A stretch of 6,711 nt of DNA, taken from Candidatus Methanocomedens sp. (GTDB lineage Archaea > Halobacteriota > Methanosarcinia > Methanosarcinales > Methanocomedenaceae). Location of the stretch: NCBI GenBank assembly GCA_009649835.1, contig PYCK01000117.1:1-6711 (forward strand), read 5' to 3'. The position numbers and the translations under genes were made by a program. Numbering within the stretch: the first letter of the stretch is position 1; every line of letters starts with the position of its first letter. Under the pieces are notes generated by a model. The model was not told the DNA's origin. It saw only the letters and a list, made by a program, of their open reading frames with translations, and made no database searches. Shown piece by piece: positions 4,345 to 6,711 of this stretch.

Positions 4345-5448
4345 TTAATATACCGGTTCCAATCCATCGATCTTAGAGAAGGTCGCATCAGAGTCCTTCC
4401 TGATGGCCATTCGACTCCGTTTTTCCTTTTCCATGTGAATAGCTTCCACAGCAAGAGTATACAGATTTTCAAGTTCTGAAGTGGTTTCCAATGTCAGCAC
4501 AGAAAGCACTTTTGGAGTCTCTCCATTGCGGATGATCACACCCTTGAAAACATGACCAATATGCGATGAGAGCTTGTCGAGCTCACTTGAGATGTCATCA
4601 ATGTTAAGGTACTTCCGGTCCCCACGAAGAATAATCATCGCCCTGCTTCCTTCTTCATAAACATTAGATGAGAACAACAAACCACCAGGGGATAGACTAT
4701 CGTGGATCACGGTCTTTATGGGTGTAGTGTTGTCACCTTTTGCAAATCCGATAGTGGCAAAACCTGCTCCTCCAGCCATGACTGTCTTGAAATCACCCAG
4801 GTCTGTAACCATCATCATCTCACTGTCAAGGGCTTCAAGCAAAAACAGCACTCTTTCGGCTACCATTTTGTTAATACCGTCATAGGCGGTCTGTATATCG
4901 CCTCCGACATTCTTCAGGAACTGGTTATCTGCCAGTATAATGCCGTCAGTTTCGCTTTCACCCATTTCCTTGAGACAAAAAGCAGAGTTCTGGAGGTAAA
5001 TAGTCCCCTCTTCCCTAAACGGCAGGACCACAATGGAATAAATTGGAAAATCATACCTGTTCTTCAATTCTTTTACCAGCGGAGGGCTGAACGAAGACCC
5101 GGTACCGCCCGAGGATGAACAAATAATAAAAGCAACATCGAAATCTCCTCTTTCAGAGATATTTCTCATGATCATATCTTTATTTTCATTAAAGCATTGT
5201 TTACCTACAATGCGGTTGGCACCTAAACCGTGCAAGTTTGGGATATGCATCCTATCCTTGGCCTTTGTATAGCGCATCTCTTTCAAATCGTTAATTGCGG
5301 TGTTGACAGCAATTGTCTCGACCCGGGATGGGAATTTCTGGCGTGAATAATATTTCGAGAATTTTCCGCCACCAAAAGCTTCCTTATTGATGGCGTCCAG
5401 TATCCGGTTGCCGCATTGTCCAACCCCGATAATTAGAACATTTAACAT
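4345..5448 (-). CDS. Tubulin/FtsZ-superfamily GTPase, CetZ-like
   Basis: A 367-residue cytoskeletal GTPase expected to polymerise at the cytosolic face of the membrane. The N-terminal GTPase domain shows T1 GVGQCGNRI (8-16), T3 AVNT (47-50), GLGAN (74-78), T4 SSSGGTGSS (111-119), LPFREEGTIYLQN (142-154), DNQ (174-176) and AYDGIN (188-193). The T7 loop region VTDLGDFKTVM (214-224) keeps both acidic residues, D216 and D219, used for GTP hydrolysis by the next subunit. Order and spacing resemble CetZ more than cell-division FtsZ. T4 lacks the first Gly of GGGTGSG. The basic segment 341-351 leads to a short tail ending EPVY. The FtsZl1-type family of Makarova and Koonin is an alternative assignment. 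I chose M29 of the longest frame: the earlier 28 residues mostly overlap the upstream gene and its leader, and a strong ribosome binding site precedes the ATG at 5446-5448. It follows the membrane-protein gene by 34 nt. Confidence 0.85.
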   Translation of the reverse strand: MLNVLIIGVGQCGNRILDAINKEAFGGGKFSKYYSRQKFPSRVETIAVNTAINDLKEMRYTKAKDRMHIPNLHGLGANRIVGKQCFNENKDMIMRNISERGDFDVAFIICSSSGGTGSSFSPPLVKELKNRYDFPIYSIVVLPFREEGTIYLQNSAFCLKEMGESETDGIILADNQFLKNVGGDIQTAYDGINKMVAERVLFLLEALDSEMMMVTDLGDFKTVMAGGAGFATIGFAKGDNTTPIKTVIHDSLSPGGLLFSSNVYEEGSRAMIILRGDRKYLNIDDISSELDKLSSHIGHVFKGVIIRNGETPKVLSVLTLETTSELENLYTLAVEAIHMEKEKRSRMAIRKDSDATFSKIDGLEPVY

Positions 5449-5454
5449 TTTTAA

Positions 5455-5463
5455 CACTCCTTT
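5455..5463 (-). promoter_or_regulatory. Strong ribosome binding site fixing the tubulin-like start
   Basis: Minus-strand AAAGGAGTG ends 6 nt before the ATG at 5446-5448. It matches the archaeal GGAGGTG consensus well, and no comparable site precedes the upstream in-frame ATG at 5532. This decides for the 367-residue product. Confidence 0.85.
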
Positions 5464-5482
5464 ATGCCTTATTCCCGATTTA

Positions 5483-6711
5483 TTACATCCTGAACTGACC
5501 TCTTCTCCAGAATAACCACCCTGCAATGGCAACTATGATAAGGACCGGCGTAACATATATGTAAAGTGGGTACTCTGCAAGGTAATCAAATTCACCTTCC
5601 TCTACATAGAACGTGCCTGAGGTTGCATCTTTATTTATTATACCTGCGCCGTTATTGTATGTTAATTTTACTATCAGTTCGTTCGATCCGATCTCATCAG
5701 CCTTTAATGTGATCGCGTAGTCTTTTTCATATCTGGCCCCATAGACACTTTCCTGGATGACAGGCTTTTCACTGATAATATTGATATCCTCGGAACCTGA
5801 AATATATGTCATGTTCCCTGGAATGATAGGGTCTATACGGATGGTGGATGCGGCAACGTCTTTTTGGTTTTGTACATGAATTGTGAAAGTGATCTCTTCC
5901 CCGCGTTTTATTTTTGTCTTGTCTGCTGTCACTTTGAGGTCAATTTCAGAGGTTTCCACAGCTTCTTCTGCTACGGTGACCGATGGACGGTTAGAGGTTG
6001 ACGAATAGTCATCATCGAACACAGATGAAGAATATGTGGCAGTGGCCGGATTAAGTGAAAATGTGCCGCTGTTGGCGGCCTGTATCTCATAAATGAACAT
6101 CTGGGTAAACGAACCACCGATACCAAGTTCTGTCGGGTGAGTGGTAAAAATGTTGGATCTGAATGTAAATCCAGGGGTGATTCCCGGGTCAATGGAAATA
6201 CGTTTTGCTATACCATTTCCATTATTCTTTGCTTTTATCGTTACCCTGATAATATCCCCTATCTCCACATTGGTTTTATCCACTTCTTTAGTAAGTGTTA
6301 AAGAGGGTTTACCGATGTAATTGGCATTTGAGACGCCCCCGTCAACGACTGTTTCGTATTCTATCACTATGCCTGCAGTAGTAATGTCTACAATGGTATA
6401 TTGAGATGTCAGGTTCTTTTCTTTTACCGTGATTTCAACAGAACCACTCTTGTATTTGAATCTACGTTTGTCCTCACTTACTGTTGTTGAAGTAGTTAAT
6501 TCCGCATAAGACCCATCAGGTTTTAATTGGTAAATTGTTACTTCCAGCATTAAATCTCCGGAAAATAAGGTGATATCTGATACTTCAATAAAATAATTGT
6601 TGATCTGGTAGCCATCTCCTTCATAAATCTTTTCATCATAGATATTATCAGCACTTGTGACACCCACAGATAATATCATGAAAAATGAGAATAACAGACT
6701 ATGAATAATTA
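5483..6711 (-). CDS. Secreted single-pass membrane protein with two Ig-like repeats (5' end outside window)
   Basis: At least 408 residues are visible. From the first in-frame ATG (6677-6679): the hydrophobic stretch LLFSFFMILSVGVTSA, which begins upstream of that ATG, is a Sec signal peptide with likely cleavage after TSA. Because the frame is open to base 6711 with no upstream ATG, GTG or TTG, the true start is off-window. An N-terminal beta-rich domain (about 12-115) follows, then two related Ig-like/CARDB- or DUF11-like domains (about 124-237 and 245-360), each opening with a L(T/K)(L/V)T-x-(D)KT-x-(I/V)-x-(I/R)G pattern and sharing I(S/R)IDP. Residues 371-391 form one transmembrane helix followed by RRGQFRM, so the body faces outside and seven residues face the cytosol. 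Sequons occur at N89 and N289. It precedes the tubulin-like gene by 34 nt and is probably co-transcribed. The function is unknown; surface or S-layer-associated roles are plausible. Confidence 0.8.
   Translation of the reverse strand, partial: IIHSLLFSFFMILSVGVTSADNIYDEKIYEGDGYQINNYFIEVSDITLFSGDLMLEVTIYQLKPDGSYAELTTSTTVSEDKRRFKYKSGSVEITVKEKNLTSQYTIVDITTAGIVIEYETVVDGGVSNANYIGKPSLTLTKEVDKTNVEIGDIIRVTIKAKNNGNGIAKRISIDPGITPGFTFRSNIFTTHPTELGIGGSFTQMFIYEIQAANSGTFSLNPATATYSSSVFDDDYSSTSNRPSVTVAEEAVETSEIDLKVTADKTKIKRGEEITFTIHVQNQKDVAASTIRIDPIIPGNMTYISGSEDINIISEKPVIQESVYGARYEKDYAITLKADEIGSNELIVKLTYNNGAGIINKDATSGTFYVEEGEFDYLAEYPLYIYVTPVLIIVAIAGWLFWRRGQFRM

Noticed and set aside
4702..5118. Plus-strand 138-codon frame opposite the tubulin-like gene
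   Set aside because: Antisense to a gene with clear tubulin/FtsZ motifs; no domain, no start signal.
5449..5532. Longer start (ATG at 5532) for the tubulin-like gene, adding 28 residues
   Set aside because: The extension overlaps the end of the membrane-protein gene, has no ribosome binding site, and precedes the T1 loop by too much; the ATG at 5446-5448 has a strong AAAGGAGTG site and places the first beta strand at the N-terminus as in CetZ and FtsZ.

Overview
The window looks like a euryarchaeal chromosome segment, most plausibly from a methanogen or ANME-type archaeon of the Methanosarcinales and relatives. The support is an archaea-specific Ski2-type helicase (COG1202/ASH-Ski2-like), a CetZ-like tubulin homologue, two archaeal winged-helix regulators, AT-rich TATA-like boxes, Shine-Dalgarno sites of the GGAGGTG type, and a secreted protein with an archaeal surface-protein layout. 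The placement below Euryarchaeota is inference. All five protein genes lie on the minus strand, so transcription runs from the right edge to the left.

Right part (6711 to 4345): a two-gene unit. The first gene encodes a secreted, single-pass membrane protein with two Ig-like beta-sandwich repeats and a short basic cytosolic tail. Its start codon is outside the window, because the frame stays open to the edge and the visible signal peptide is incomplete. Thirty-four bases later, behind a strong ribosome binding site, comes a tubulin/FtsZ-superfamily GTPase of 367 residues. It has recognisable nucleotide-binding loops and a T7-loop DxxD, but a divergent T4 loop. A surface protein with a tiny cytosolic tail next to a cytoskeletal GTPase suggests an envelope-linked cytomotive module. 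This is the most interesting system in the window.

Middle (4344 to 4092): a 253-bp AT-rich spacer. It holds two perfect inverted repeats (10-bp arms and 9-bp arms), two TATA-like boxes and a motif (TTACTTGA/TCAAGTAA) that recurs beside both boxes. It looks like the control region of the left operon.

Left part (4091 to 305): a tight three-gene operon. It contains an ArsR-like winged-helix protein, a second winged-helix regulator with a large C-terminal domain (4-nt ATGA overlap), and the 826-residue helicase (14-nt gap). Two DNA-binding regulators co-transcribed with a probable RNA-decay helicase suggest a link between transcription and RNA processing or surveillance. The helicase gene carries an in-frame hexanucleotide repeat that encodes (GK)5 and matches a G-quadruplex pattern in the mRNA.

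Left edge (1 to 304): no gene. It holds a 9-bp-period repeat (NNCGCAAAG), and a 179-bp segment with 16-bp terminal inverted repeats (14/16 identical) that looks like a small non-autonomous mobile element. Inside that segment is a long imperfect hairpin made of another 9-bp-period repeat (NNCACAGAG), followed on the minus strand by eight Ts, so it may act as the operon terminator.
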